A stretch of DNA of 64,000 nt from CAVQBJ01 sp963710725. Lineage in GTDB: Bacteria > Actinomycetota > Thermoleophilia > Solirubrobacterales > Solirubrobacteraceae. Position 1 is the stretch's first letter. The number at the start of each line of letters is the position of its first letter. The notes below the pieces were generated by a model. That model saw nothing but the letters and a program-made list of their open reading frames with translations, was not told the DNA's origin and searched no databases. Below are positions 42,021 to 51,600 of this stretch, piece by piece. Location: positions 372,001-436,000 of the forward strand of contig CAVQBJ010000001.1 of NCBI GenBank assembly GCA_963710725.1, given 5' to 3'. Both the position numbers and the translations under genes were made by a program.

Positions 42021-42947
42021 ATGACCCCGCAAGCGAAGGCCCGGCTCGGGCCCGCGTCGATCTCGGCCTGCCTGGTGGTGCGCAACGAGGAGCCGGTGAT
42101 CGAGCGGTGCCTGCAGAGCCTGCGGGGCGTGGTCGACGAGATCGTCCTCGTGCACGACGGCGACTGCGACGACGCCACGCTGCAGATCGCCGGCGAGCAC
42201 GGCTGCCGGATCTTCGTGCGCCCGCTCGTCGGCCACGCCGAGGCCTCGACCGTGTTCGCCTTCGAGCAGGCGCGCGGCGACTGGATCCTCTCCCTCGACG
42301 CTGACGAGTTCCTCTCGGACGGCCTGCGCGACCGGCTCCGGGCGCTCGTCGACGACGCAGCGGTGAACGGGTACGAGCTGCTGTGGCGGATGTGGGACGG
42401 TGAGCGCTACATCACGTCTGACGGGCCGTACAAGCTGGCCCTGTTCCGGCGCGCCTGCGTGCACCTGCTCGGCATCATCCACGGCTTCGAGCGGGTCGAT
42501 CCGCCCGTGCGCCGCGTCGAGCTGCAGCTCGAGCATCGGCCGCGCTACAACAACCTCGCGCTGTCGACCGTGCTGACGAAGTGGCGCCGCTGGGCGCGCA
42601 TCAACGCCCGCGAGTTCCTCACCGACCTCGCCGAGCTGCCGCGCTTCAACATCGACGAGCCGCCGCACTGGCCTGCCCGGCGGGCCGTGCTGAACCGCCT
42701 GTCGCCGCTGCTCTTCCTGCCCTACGTGCCGGCCGTCTTCCTGCTGAACGTCGTTCGCGAGCGCAGCGTCTACACGTGGCGCGAGAACGTGCGGATGTCG
42801 CTCGGGCAGGGTCTCTACGCCGGCATGGTCCAGTTCTACGTGGCCAAGTACCTGTACTTCGGCGCCGACGACGGGTCGGCGGCGCTGGCCCCGCCGCGGC
42901 CGGCGCCGACGGGGCAGCCGGCGGGCGGGCGGCGCCCGGGCCTGTGA
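42021..42947 (+). CDS. Glycosyltransferase family 2 (WaaE/KdtX-like)
   Basis: The 308-residue GT2 has ISACLVVRNEEPVIERCLQS, EIVLVHDGDCDDATLQIA and WILSLDADEFLSDGLRDRL (DADE at the metal site), characteristic of the WaaE/KdtX-like beta-glucosyltransferase group. LLFLPYVPAVFLLNVV near residue 235 is hydrophobic. The C-terminal tail is Pro/Ala-rich. ATG 42021 is preferred over GTG 42015 on the basis of the -10 box. Its TGA overlaps GTG 42944 of the flippase. Confidence 0.88.
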   Translation: MTPQAKARLGPASISACLVVRNEEPVIERCLQSLRGVVDEIVLVHDGDCDDATLQIAGEHGCRIFVRPLVGHAEASTVFAFEQARGDWILSLDADEFLSDGLRDRLRALVDDAAVNGYELLWRMWDGERYITSDGPYKLALFRRACVHLLGIIHGFERVDPPVRRVELQLEHRPRYNNLALSTVLTKWRRWARINAREFLTDLAELPRFNIDEPPHWPARRAVLNRLSPLLFLPYVPAVFLLNVVRERSVYTWRENVRMSLGQGLYAGMVQFYVAKYLYFGADDGSAALAPPRPAPTGQPAGGRRPGL

Positions 42948-44476
42948 GCTCGGCGCCGAGCGCCGAGGGCGAATCCGGAGGCGAACCGGACGTCCTCGAC
43001 CGTCCCGAGGCGGGAGCCCGCGCAATCCGCGGCGGCGTGATCCGCACGATCTCCTACTACGCCGGGCTCGTGCTCGCCGGCCTCGCCGTCCCGCTCCTGA
43101 CCCGTCACCTCGGCCTGGTCGACTTCGGTCGCTTCGTGACCGCCTCGACGATCGTGATGATCGTCGCCGGGATCACCGAGTTCGGGATCACCGCGGTGGC
43201 CACGCGCGACTTCGTGCACGCCCCGCCGGAGGAGCGCCAGGCGCTGCTGGCGAGCGTGCTCGGACTGCGCACGGTGCTCACGCTCGTCGGCCTGGCCATC
43301 GCCGCCGCCTTCATGGTGCTCGGGCACTACCCGGGTGTCGAGGTCGTCGGCATGCTCATCTCCGGCCTCGGCCTCGTGCTGCTCAATACCGAGCAGACGT
43401 ACGCGATCGCGCTGAACGCCGACCTGCGCTGGGGCACCTCGGCCGTGTTCGACCTCATCCGCTCGGCCGTGGTCGGCGCCGCGACGTTCACCCTCGTGCT
43501 CGTCGGTGCCCAGCTGCTCTCCTTCTTCTGGGTGAGCGTGGTCTCCTCGGGCGCGGCGCTCATCGCCGCCGGCTGGTACCTGCGCCGGCGCGTGTCGCTG
43601 CTGCCGCGCCTGAACACCGCGCACTGGCGCCAGATGACGCGCGACACGCTGCCCTACGCGGTGGCCACGACCGTCGGCATCCTCTATCCGAGGATCGGGC
43701 TGCTCGCGGTGTCGCTGATCTCGAACAGCTTCCAGACCGGCTACTACTCGACGGCCTACAAGGTCGTCGAGGTGCTCGGCGCGACGACCGGGCTGATCGC
43801 GGGCACGGCCTTCCCGATCTTCGCGCGGGCGGCGCGCGACGACCACGAGCGCCTCGGCTACGCGACGAGCAAGGTGACCGACACCAGCCTGATCGCCGGC
43901 GTCTACATCGCGCTCAGCCTCATCGTCACGGCGCCGCTGGCCATTCGCGTGCTCGGCGGGCCGGGCTACGGCCCGGCCGCGCCGGTGCTCCAGATCCAGG
44001 CGCTCGCGCTGTTGGCCGGCTTCCTGGCCACCACCTGGAGCCAGACGCTGCTGTCGCTGCGCATGCACGGCGCGATCCTGCGCGCGTCGGGTATCGCGCT
44101 GCTCCTGGCCCTGGTGCTGTCGGCGGCGCTCGTGCCGGCCCTCGGCGCCCGCGGCGCGGCGATCGCCTCGGCCGTCGCCGAGGCCGCGGTGGCCGCCGGG
44201 TACCTGCTCGCGCTCTCACGGGCGCACCCGAAGCTGCGCCCGCGCCTGGCCATCGCCCCGCGTCTGCTGCTGGTCACCGCCATCGCCGCCGTGCCGTGCC
44301 TGCTGCTGCCGCTGCCGAGCATCGTGCTGTGGATGATCGGCTCGCTCATCTTCGCGGTCGGCGTGTGGGTCCTCGGCGTGCTGCCCGAGGAGCTCATCGA
44401 CGCGCTGCTCGCCTGGCGAGGGGCGCTCGGCCGCGCTCGGGCCGGCGACCACGACGGGGGCGACGCTGGTGGGTGA
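42944..44476 (+). CDS. Polysaccharide flippase (Wzx/MOP superfamily), second copy
   Basis: This 510-residue polytopic protein has about 12-14 helices after a soluble N-terminal 30 residues. IRGGVIRTISYYAGLVLAGL and PIFARAARDDHERLGYATSK align with the flippase at 7228, so the two arose by duplication. It should export a lipid-linked oligosaccharide built by the adjacent GTs. GTG 42944 overlaps the preceding stop, and its 3' end overlaps the GT4 at 44469 by 8 nt, indicating a three-gene operon. Confidence 0.9.
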   Translation: MSSAPSAEGESGGEPDVLDRPEAGARAIRGGVIRTISYYAGLVLAGLAVPLLTRHLGLVDFGRFVTASTIVMIVAGITEFGITAVATRDFVHAPPEERQALLASVLGLRTVLTLVGLAIAAAFMVLGHYPGVEVVGMLISGLGLVLLNTEQTYAIALNADLRWGTSAVFDLIRSAVVGAATFTLVLVGAQLLSFFWVSVVSSGAALIAAGWYLRRRVSLLPRLNTAHWRQMTRDTLPYAVATTVGILYPRIGLLAVSLISNSFQTGYYSTAYKVVEVLGATTGLIAGTAFPIFARAARDDHERLGYATSKVTDTSLIAGVYIALSLIVTAPLAIRVLGGPGYGPAAPVLQIQALALLAGFLATTWSQTLLSLRMHGAILRASGIALLLALVLSAALVPALGARGAAIASAVAEAAVAAGYLLALSRAHPKLRPRLAIAPRLLLVTAIAAVPCLLLPLPSIVLWMIGSLIFAVGVWVLGVLPEELIDALLAWRGALGRARAGDHDGGDAGG

Positions 44477-45602
44477 CCGCGCGCCGGTGGTGGCGATCGT
44501 CGTGGTCGGCGACCCGCAGTCGCCGCTCACCTGGTCGGGCACCGCGACGAGCCTCGGCGCGGCGCTGCGCGAGCTCGGGGTGACCGTCGTCGGGCTGGAC
44601 CTGCGCCTGCCGGGCGCGTTCGACCGCGCGCTGCTCGTGGCCGGCGCCCTGCCGACGCGCAACCGCTACGACGCGCAGTACGCGTCGATCGTCGCCGGCG
44701 TGCGCCGGGAGCGCGCGAACCGCGCCCTCCCGCGCCTGCGGCCCGACGGGGTCATCCAGCTCGGCACCGAGGTCGCGCTCGCCACGCCGGCGCCGGTCGT
44801 CACCCTCGAGGACATGACGCTTCGCCAGGCGAGCCTCGTGCACCCGGTGTTCAGCCGCATGTCGGGCGGCGTCGTGGCGAGCTCGGAGCGTCGCCGCCGG
44901 GGCATCTACGGCCGGGCACGGCGCTGCTGCTTCTCCAGCGAGTGGGCCGCCCGCTCGGCGCGCGAGGACTACGGCCTGGCGGCGGACGAGGTCGCCGTCG
45001 TCGGCGTCGGCGCCAACCACCTCGTCGCGCCGGGGCCGCGCGACTGGCAGCGCCCGCGCTTCCTGTTCGTCGGGCTGGACTGGGAGCGTAAGGGTGGTCC
45101 GCGCGTCCTGCGTGCCTTCGCGCGCCTGCGCGCCGAGCGGCCTGACGCGACGCTCGACGTCGTCGGCGGGCATCCCCCGCTCGATGCGCCGGGCGTGGCC
45201 GCGCACGGGGTGCTGTCGCTCGACCGACCCGATCAGCGGGCCGAGCTCACGCAGCTGTTCGCGTCGGCGACGTGCCTGGTCATGCCCTCGAGCATCGAGC
45301 CGGCCGGCATCGTCTACATCGAGGCCGGGGCGATGGGGGTGCCGAGCATCGTCACCGCCGTCGGAGGCGCGCGTGAGCTGATCGGCGAGGGCGGCGGCGC
45401 GGTCGTCGATCCGGGCGACGACGAGGCGCTGCTCGCGGCGATGCGGCGCCTGGCCGAGGCCGGCGAGGCGCGCCGGGCCGGCGAGGCGGCGAAGGAGCGC
45501 GCCGCGCTGTACACGTGGCCGCTCGTGGCGCAGCGACTGCTGCGGGCGCTCGGGCTGACGGCCGGCGTGGCCGCCGCCGCGCCGCTCGCCGAGTTCCTCT
45601 GA
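44469..45602 (+). CDS. Glycosyltransferase family 4
   Basis: This 377-residue GT-B enzyme has a non-typical N-terminal domain (VVAIVVVGDPQSPLTWSGTA, IQLGTEVALATPAPVVTLED). The C-terminal domain is standard, with FLFVGLDWERKGGPRVLRAF, and SSIEPAGIVYIEAGAMGVPS holding the E-X7-E donor residues. It is the last gene of the operon with the GT2 and flippase. GTG 44469 lies within the flippase 3' end; GTG 44473 is out of frame. Confidence 0.87.
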   Translation: MGDRAPVVAIVVVGDPQSPLTWSGTATSLGAALRELGVTVVGLDLRLPGAFDRALLVAGALPTRNRYDAQYASIVAGVRRERANRALPRLRPDGVIQLGTEVALATPAPVVTLEDMTLRQASLVHPVFSRMSGGVVASSERRRRGIYGRARRCCFSSEWAARSAREDYGLAADEVAVVGVGANHLVAPGPRDWQRPRFLFVGLDWERKGGPRVLRAFARLRAERPDATLDVVGGHPPLDAPGVAAHGVLSLDRPDQRAELTQLFASATCLVMPSSIEPAGIVYIEAGAMGVPSIVTAVGGARELIGEGGGAVVDPGDDEALLAAMRRLAEAGEARRAGEAAKERAALYTWPLVAQRLLRALGLTAGVAAAAPLAEFL

Positions 45603-45691
45603 GCGACGTCCGTCCGACGCGGCGACGCGCTCGCGCCGCCTGCTGCCGGGCGCGGGGACGCGCGAGCCGGGGCTCGCCGGCCGCCGGCCGA

Positions 45692-45697
45692 TACGCT
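45692..45697 (+). promoter_or_regulatory. Putative -10 box of second rfbC
   Basis: TACGCT, 7 nt before GTG 45705, with no Shine-Dalgarno sequence. It is one of the clearest leaderless arrangements in the window. Confidence 0.6.
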
Positions 45698-45704
45698 GCC
45701 GGCC

Positions 45705-46268
45705 GTGCAGACCGCCCCGACAGCGCTTCCCGGCGCCCTCGTCGTCGAGCCCAGCGCACACGGCGATGAGCGCGGCTTCTTCGTGGAGACCTACCGACGC
45801 CAATGGCACGACGCCCTCGGCCTACCCGCGGACGCCGGGTTCGTCCAGGACAACCAGTCGCGGTCGCGGCGCGGGGTGCTGCGCGGGATGCACTTCCACG
45901 TCGGCGAGGGCGTGGCCAAGCTCGTCCGCTGCGCGCGGGGCACGATCGTCGACGTGATCGTCGACGTGCGTCATGGGTCGCCGACCTATGGCCGATGGGA
46001 GGCGCACGAGCTGAGCGACGACAACCACCGCCAGCTGTACGTGCCGATCGGCTTCGCGCATGGCTTCTGTGTGGTGAGCGACGTCGCCGACGTGATCTAC
46101 AAGCAGACCGCGTACTACGACCCGGCCGTCGAGCGCGGCATCGCCTACGACGACCCGGCGATCGGGATCGAGTGGCCGCTGGCGAAGGACGAGCTCGTGG
46201 TGTCCGAGCGTGACGCGGTGGCGCCGACGCTCGCCGAGATCGCCGACGAGCTGCCGTTTCGCTACTGA
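45705..46268 (+). CDS. rfbC: dTDP-4-dehydrorhamnose 3,5-epimerase-like, second copy
   Basis: This 187-residue RmlC-type cupin has GFFVETYRRQWHDALGL, VQDNQSRSRRGVLRGMHFHV with the catalytic His, KLVRCARGTIVDVIVDVRHG, and VPIGFAHGFCVVSDVADVIY. It differs from the first copy at 5709 (HFHV in place of HYQA), so the two probably serve different sugar nucleotides. No rmlA, rmlB or rmlD lies nearby; the rest of its pathway must be elsewhere. It is a single-gene unit with its own -10 box, 103 nt after the GT4. Confidence 0.92.
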   Translation: MQTAPTALPGALVVEPSAHGDERGFFVETYRRQWHDALGLPADAGFVQDNQSRSRRGVLRGMHFHVGEGVAKLVRCARGTIVDVIVDVRHGSPTYGRWEAHELSDDNHRQLYVPIGFAHGFCVVSDVADVIYKQTAYYDPAVERGIAYDDPAIGIEWPLAKDELVVSERDAVAPTLAEIADELPFRY

Positions 46269-46332
46269 CTGGCAGGCAGGCAAGGTGCCCGCCGGCGTGC
46301 GCAACGGCGGCGGAGCCCGGCGCACCGGGCGC

Positions 46333-46338
46333 TACGCT
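46333..46338 (+). promoter_or_regulatory. Putative -10 box of wzt-wzm operon
   Basis: TACGCT, 7 nt before ATG 46346; identical in sequence and spacing to the box before GTG 45705. Confidence 0.6.
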
Positions 46339-46345
46339 TGCAGCC

Positions 46346-47599
46346 ATGTCTGAGCTGGCCAGCGGTGCGCCGCCGCTCATTGTCATCGACTCCGTCGACA
46401 AGGCGTTTCGCGTCCCCGAAGAGCGAACGCACACGCTCAAGGAGCGGGCTCTTCACCCGCTGAGGCGGACTCGAAACGAGACCTTCCAGGCCCTCAGCGA
46501 CGTCTCGTTTCACGTCAGTCAGGGTGAGTTCTTCGGCATCGCCGGACGCAACGGCAGCGGCAAGAGCACACTGCTGAAGTTGCTGGCCGGGATCTACCGC
46601 GTCGATCGCGGCCGGATCTGGGTGAAGGGGCGACTGTCCACCTTCATCGAGCTCGGCGTCGGGTTCAATCCGGACCTCGCGGCCCGCGACAACGTCGTGC
46701 TCAACGGAATCATGATGGGCCTCTCGCCTCGGGAGGCGAGGAGGCGCGTCGACGAGGTGATCGACTTCGCCGAATTGCGGGAATTCGAGGAGCTCAAGCT
46801 GAAGAACTACTCGTCCGGCATGCACGTGCGACTGGCGTTCTCGGTCGCCATCCAGGTCGACGCCGAGATCCTGCTCGTCGACGAGGTGCTCGCCGTCGGC
46901 GATGCCGCCTTCCAGCAGAAGTGCTTCGACGTGTTCACCCGCATGCGCGATCGCGGCCGAACCATCGTGTTCGTCACACACGACATGGGCGCGCTCAACC
47001 GCTTCTGCGATCGCGCGCTGCTGCTCGAGCGCGGCGTGCCGGTGCATCTCGGCGCCCCTCGCGAGGTCGCCGACCGCTACCTGGAGATCAACTTCGGCCG
47101 CAGCCCCGCCGCAGCTGGCGCCGGCGCGGACGAGCGCAGAGGCGACGGGGACGCCCGCGTCCTCGAGGTGTGGGCCGAGGATGAGCGCGGCGAGCGCGTA
47201 CCGTCCATCCAGCAGGGCCGACGGCTGACTCTCGGGGTGCGTGTCCGGTTCATGGTCGACGTCGAGCACCCGGCCGCGAGCGTGTACGTGCTCAATGAGG
47301 ATCACACCGCCGTCGTCGTGGTCAACACGTCGACGGAGCACGAGCGCAGCGGCCGCTTCGCCGCCGGCGAGGAGGTGCTGTTCTGCTTCTCGTTCGACAA
47401 CGTTCTCGCCCCGGGTCGATACAACCCGGTGGTCACGCTCGCGCATCGCGGGCTCGGGCTCGACGTCATGGACCGCTTCGAGGGCGACTCGTCGTTCGTC
47501 GTCATCGGATCGCAGCCGCAGGGCGGACTCGTCGACCTACCGGCCGACGTCACGATCGGGCCGGCTCCGGCTGCCGCATCAGCCGAGGTGCGCTCGTGA
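46346..47599 (+). CDS. wzt: ABC transporter ATPase for polysaccharide export, with C-terminal glycan-binding domain
   Basis: Wzt powers export of finished O-antigen-type polysaccharide. The 417 residues contain Walker A GRNGSGKST (67-75), the signature YSSGM (155-159), Walker B ILLVDEVLAVGDAAF (175-189) and the H-loop VTHDM (210-214). A C-terminal beta domain of about 150 residues follows (from VLEVWAEDERGERVPS), with VYVLNEDHTAVVVVNT and LAPGRYNPVVTLAH. That extension is the Wzt C-terminal type, which recognises modified chain ends and ties export to chain termination. Its TGA overlaps GTG 47596 of wzm. Confidence 0.93.
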   Translation: MSELASGAPPLIVIDSVDKAFRVPEERTHTLKERALHPLRRTRNETFQALSDVSFHVSQGEFFGIAGRNGSGKSTLLKLLAGIYRVDRGRIWVKGRLSTFIELGVGFNPDLAARDNVVLNGIMMGLSPREARRRVDEVIDFAELREFEELKLKNYSSGMHVRLAFSVAIQVDAEILLVDEVLAVGDAAFQQKCFDVFTRMRDRGRTIVFVTHDMGALNRFCDRALLLERGVPVHLGAPREVADRYLEINFGRSPAAAGAGADERRGDGDARVLEVWAEDERGERVPSIQQGRRLTLGVRVRFMVDVEHPAASVYVLNEDHTAVVVVNTSTEHERSGRFAAGEEVLFCFSFDNVLAPGRYNPVVTLAHRGLGLDVMDRFEGDSSFVVIGSQPQGGLVDLPADVTIGPAPAAASAEVRS

Positions 47600-48486
47600 C
47601 GACCGATGTCGCCCCGGTCGCCACCGTCGCGCCAGAGATCCCGGTCGAGGGGCTCGGACGTCCGATTCGCGGGCCGCGCGCGCTCACCGACGATTGGACG
47701 CGATTCTGGCACCTCACCTACAACATCGCGCGAACCGAGTGGAAGCTCCGGTTCTTCGGCTCCGCGCTCGGTTACCTGTGGCAGCTCATGCGACCGCTGC
47801 TGCTGTTCGGCGTGCTGTACGTGTTCTTCGTCGACATCGGGAAGATCGACGTCAAGGGCCAGTTCTACGGGGCTCAGCTGCTCGGCTCGATCGTGCTCTT
47901 CACCTTTTTCGCCGAGGCGACCGGCGGCGCCGTGCGCAGCGTCGTCGACCGCGAGAACCTCGTTCGCAAGATCCAGTTCCCGCGGCTCGTCATCCCGCTG
48001 TCGATCGTGCTCCTGGCGTCGTTCAACCTCGGGCTCAACCTCCTCGTGGTGCTCGCGTTCGCCCTCATCGAGGGGGTGCGCCCGATGCTCTCCTGGCTGG
48101 AGCTGCCGCTCATCCTGGTGCTGCTCGTCATCTTCTCGACCGGCGTGGCGATGCTCCTCTCGGCCCTGTTCGTCTACTTCCGCGACGTGCAGCCGATCTG
48201 GGATGTCATCCAGCAGGTGCTGTTCTACGGCTCGCCAACGATCATCCCGGTGACGAAGATCGCCGCCTACGGGTTGACGCTGTTGCACATCTACATGTGC
48301 AACCCGCTTGCGGTCGTCTTCCAGCAGTTCCGCCACGCGATGATCACCCACACCACTCCGAGCGCCGCGGCGGCCATCGGAGGCTGGGCGCGATTGACCG
48401 TGCCACTGGCCATCGTCGCGTTCACCTTCATGCTCGGTTTCTACGTGTTCAACCGCACCGCGCCGCACGTGGCCGAGAACCTGTAG
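47596..48486 (+). CDS. wzm: ABC transporter permease for polysaccharide export
   Basis: This 296-residue membrane protein of the ABC2 (Wzm/TagG) family has about six helices, with WKLRFFGSALGYLWQLMRPL near residue 50 leading into LLLFGVLYVFFVDIG. VYFRDVQPIWDVIQQVLFYG is the conserved segment of this family. It forms the channel with Wzt. GTG 47596 overlaps the wzt stop (GTGA). After its TAG at 48486 a new promoter and the MT/GT fusion gene follow. Confidence 0.93.
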   Translation: MTTDVAPVATVAPEIPVEGLGRPIRGPRALTDDWTRFWHLTYNIARTEWKLRFFGSALGYLWQLMRPLLLFGVLYVFFVDIGKIDVKGQFYGAQLLGSIVLFTFFAEATGGAVRSVVDRENLVRKIQFPRLVIPLSIVLLASFNLGLNLLVVLAFALIEGVRPMLSWLELPLILVLLVIFSTGVAMLLSALFVYFRDVQPIWDVIQQVLFYGSPTIIPVTKIAAYGLTLLHIYMCNPLAVVFQQFRHAMITHTTPSAAAAIGGWARLTVPLAIVAFTFMLGFYVFNRTAPHVAENL

Positions 48487-48523
48487 CGGGGCGCCGCGCG
48501 GTCGGCGTCTCGGGTCCCTTCGG

Positions 48524-48529
48524 TACTGT
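48524..48529 (+). promoter_or_regulatory. Putative -10 box of MT/GT fusion gene
   Basis: TACTGT, 10 nt before ATG 48540 of a 22-codon upstream ORF and 75 nt before ATG 48605. Confidence 0.4.
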
Positions 48530-48539
48530 GTGGCCGTTG

Positions 48540-48608
48540 ATGTCGCGGGTCCAGAACGCCACAGCTGTCGACGGCGGTCGATCCGTCCGCCGTGGCGGCG
48601 TCGCATGA
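48540..48608 (+). CDS. Candidate 22-residue upstream ORF (leader peptide)
   Basis: ATG 48540 opens a 22-residue frame starting MSRVQNATAVDGGRSV. Its TGA overlaps the ATG 48605 of the large fusion gene as ATGA. It lies just after a TACTGT box. As with the uORFs near 30 kb, it may set translation of the downstream multidomain GT by coupling. Confidence 0.4.
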   Translation: MSRVQNATAVDGGRSVRRGGVA

Positions 48609-51600
48609 GCTACGTGCGCCGAGCAGCGGCGCCGCGACTCATCGACTGGACCGGCGAGCGCTGCGTGCCGTGGGCGCCGGACGTGCAGGTCGTCTACGAG
48701 CATCTGCACCGCTACCTCTGGGCGGCCGAGATCGTCGCCGGCCGCTCGGTGCTCGACCTCGGCAGCGGCGAGGGCTTCGGCGCCGCGATGCTCGCCCGCC
48801 GCGCCACGCGCGTCATGGGCATCGAGCTTGACGAGGCCACGGTCGAGCACAGCCGGCTCAACTACGAGGCGGCCAACCTCGAGTTCAGGCTCGGCACGGC
48901 GGTCGACCTGTCCGCGTTGCCCGACAACTCCTTCGATGTGGTGGTCGCGTTCGAGCTCGTCGAGCACGTCGCCGAGCAGTCCGAGATGCTCGCCGAGATC
49001 GCGCGCGTGCTCACCGCCGACGGACTGCTCATCATGTCCACGCCGGACCGCCGCACTTACAGTGACGCGCCCGGTTACTCCAATCCGTTTCACGTGCACG
49101 AGCTCACGCTCGACGAGTTTCGCGAGCTGCTGGGGGAGCGGTTTTCGCACGTGTCCTGCTGGAGTCAGCGCACGGTCACGGGCTCACGGATCGGCGGCGT
49201 CGGCGGGCCGCCGCCCGACGTCACCGACGACACGGGATCCGGCGCTTCGCCCGAGTCTCGCGGCGGCGACTCGGAGTTCCTCGTCGAGCGGTCCGGCGAG
49301 GAGTGGCGCCTGGCGTCCGAGCCGGCGCCGTTCTACCTGATCGCCGTCGCGTCGCGCGTGGCGCTGCCCCAGCTGGCGGCGACCTCGCTGCTCGCCGACT
49401 TCGAGCTCACGCTCATGCGCGACGCCGAGCGGCGCGGCGTGAAGGACGCGATCGCCGCTCGGGCCGAGCTCGGCGAGCTGCGAGCCGAGCGTGATGCGCT
49501 GCTCGCCCACCAGCGCGAGCTGCACGAGCGTATGCGCAGCGAGCTGGGAGCGGCCCACGCTCAGCTGCAGGGGCTGCATCGCGAGCGGGCTCTGCTCGCG
49601 CAGGCGCTGCGCGACCAGACCCTCCGCTCGCGAGCGGAGCTCGAGCACCTGGACGTCTCCGTCGAGCGAGCGCAGGCTGCGGCGGCGTCGCTGACCGAAC
49701 AGCTCGCAGCCCTGGAGGGCGAGGTGGCACCGCTGCGCGCTGCGCTGCGCCGCACCGAGGACTCGGTGACCTGGCAGGCCTTCCAGCGCGCGCGGCGGCG
49801 GTTCTACGGCGCCATCGGCGAGCGCACGATCACGGCGCGCGCGATCAGCCGCGCGCTCCGGCTCGTCGGTCGCGTGGTGATGCGATCGTCTGCCAGTGCG
49901 CCGCCGCCGCCGCCGCCGGCGCCGCCAGTCACCGCGCCCGACGGCGTGCGCTTCGTCCGCTTCCCCGAGTACGAGCGCCCACTCGTGTCGCTGGTGATCC
50001 CGTGTCATGCGCGCGCCGATCTGACCGAGGCCTGCCTGCGGTCGATCGTCGAGAACACTCCCGACGTCGACTACGAGGTCATCATCGTCGACGATGCGTC
50101 CGATCCGCACAGCAAGTTCCTGTTCGCGCACGTACGCGGGGCGACGATCCTTGTCAACGACACGAACATCGGCTATCTGCGCAGCGTCAATCGCGGTGCG
50201 GCCGCCGCTCGCGGCCGTTGGCTGGTGCTCTTCAACAACGACACCGAGGTGCGGCCCGGCTGGCTGAGCGCCATGCTCGCGTGCGCCGAATCGGCGCCGG
50301 ACATCGGCGTCGTGACGCCACGGTACGTGTACCCCGACGGTCGGCTGTGCGAGGCCGGCGGCATCATCTGGCGGGACGGTACGGGGATGAACTTCGGCCG
50401 CGGCGATCCACCGAACCTCTCGGCCTACGAATACCGTCGCGAGACGGACTACGGCTCGGCCGCCGCGCTGCTCGTGCGCGCCGACTTCTTCAGGGACGTC
50501 GGCGGCTACGACGAGCGTTACCTACCGCTCTATTACGAGGACGCCGACCTGTGCTTCACGGCGCGTGAGCGCGGCCTGCGGGTGATGTACGAGCCCGAGG
50601 CCATCGTCGTGCACCACGAGGGCGCAACGGCCGGGGTCGACGTGACTGCGGGACCCAAGCGCCATCAGGAGGAGAACCGCCCGAAGTTCGTCGAGAAGTG
50701 GCGCCAGCGCCTGGAGGCCGAGCATCTGCCACCGGACACGCACGACGTCCGGCGCGCGGCTGACCGCAACCGAGGGCGACACGTGCTCATCGTCGACCAC
50801 AAGGTGCCGACCTGGGACCGCGACGCGGGTTCGGTGCGCATGCTCGGCATCCTGAAGGCGCTCCTGTCGCTCGGCTGCCACGTGACGTTCATGCCTGACA
50901 ACTTCACTGCCGTCGATCCCTATACGCGCGAGCTGCGACGGATGGGCATCGAGGTCCTGACCGTCCCGATCGACGTGCGGTCCGAGCTGCGGGCGATCGG
51001 TCCATCCCTACACACCGCGCTGCTCGCGAGGCCGCTCGTGGCCAGCCGCTGGCTCGACACCGTGCGCGAGGTGGCTCCGCAGGCGGTCGCGATCTACGAC
51101 ACCGTCGATCTGCACTGGCTGCGGGAGTCGCGCCGAGCCTCCGTCAACGGATCCGGCGCGGCGCTGGCGGCCAAGTCGGCGGCTCTGCGCGAGCTCGAGC
51201 TCGCCATGGTCCGGGCGACGGACGTCACGCTCGTCGTCACCGAGGACGAGCGTCGGCTGGTCGAGGCCGACGTGCCCTCGGCCTCGGTGGTCGTGCTCCC
51301 GATGGTCCACGAGGTCGCGACCGAAGTGCCGCCCGCGGACCGCCGTTCGGGCGTGCTCTTCGTCGGTGGCTTCGAGCACGACCCGAACGTCGACGCGGCG
51401 GTGTGGCTGGTCGAGGAGGTCATGCCGCGGGTCTGGAGCGAGCTGCCGGAGGCGGCGGTGACGATCGTCGGCGCCGATGCGCCGCCCGAGGTGGAGCGGC
51501 TGGCCTCCGGGCTCGTCGACGTCGCCGGTTGGGTGGAGGATCTGCAGCCGATCATCGACGGAGCTCGCGCGATGGTCGCGCCGCTGCGCTACGGGGCCGG

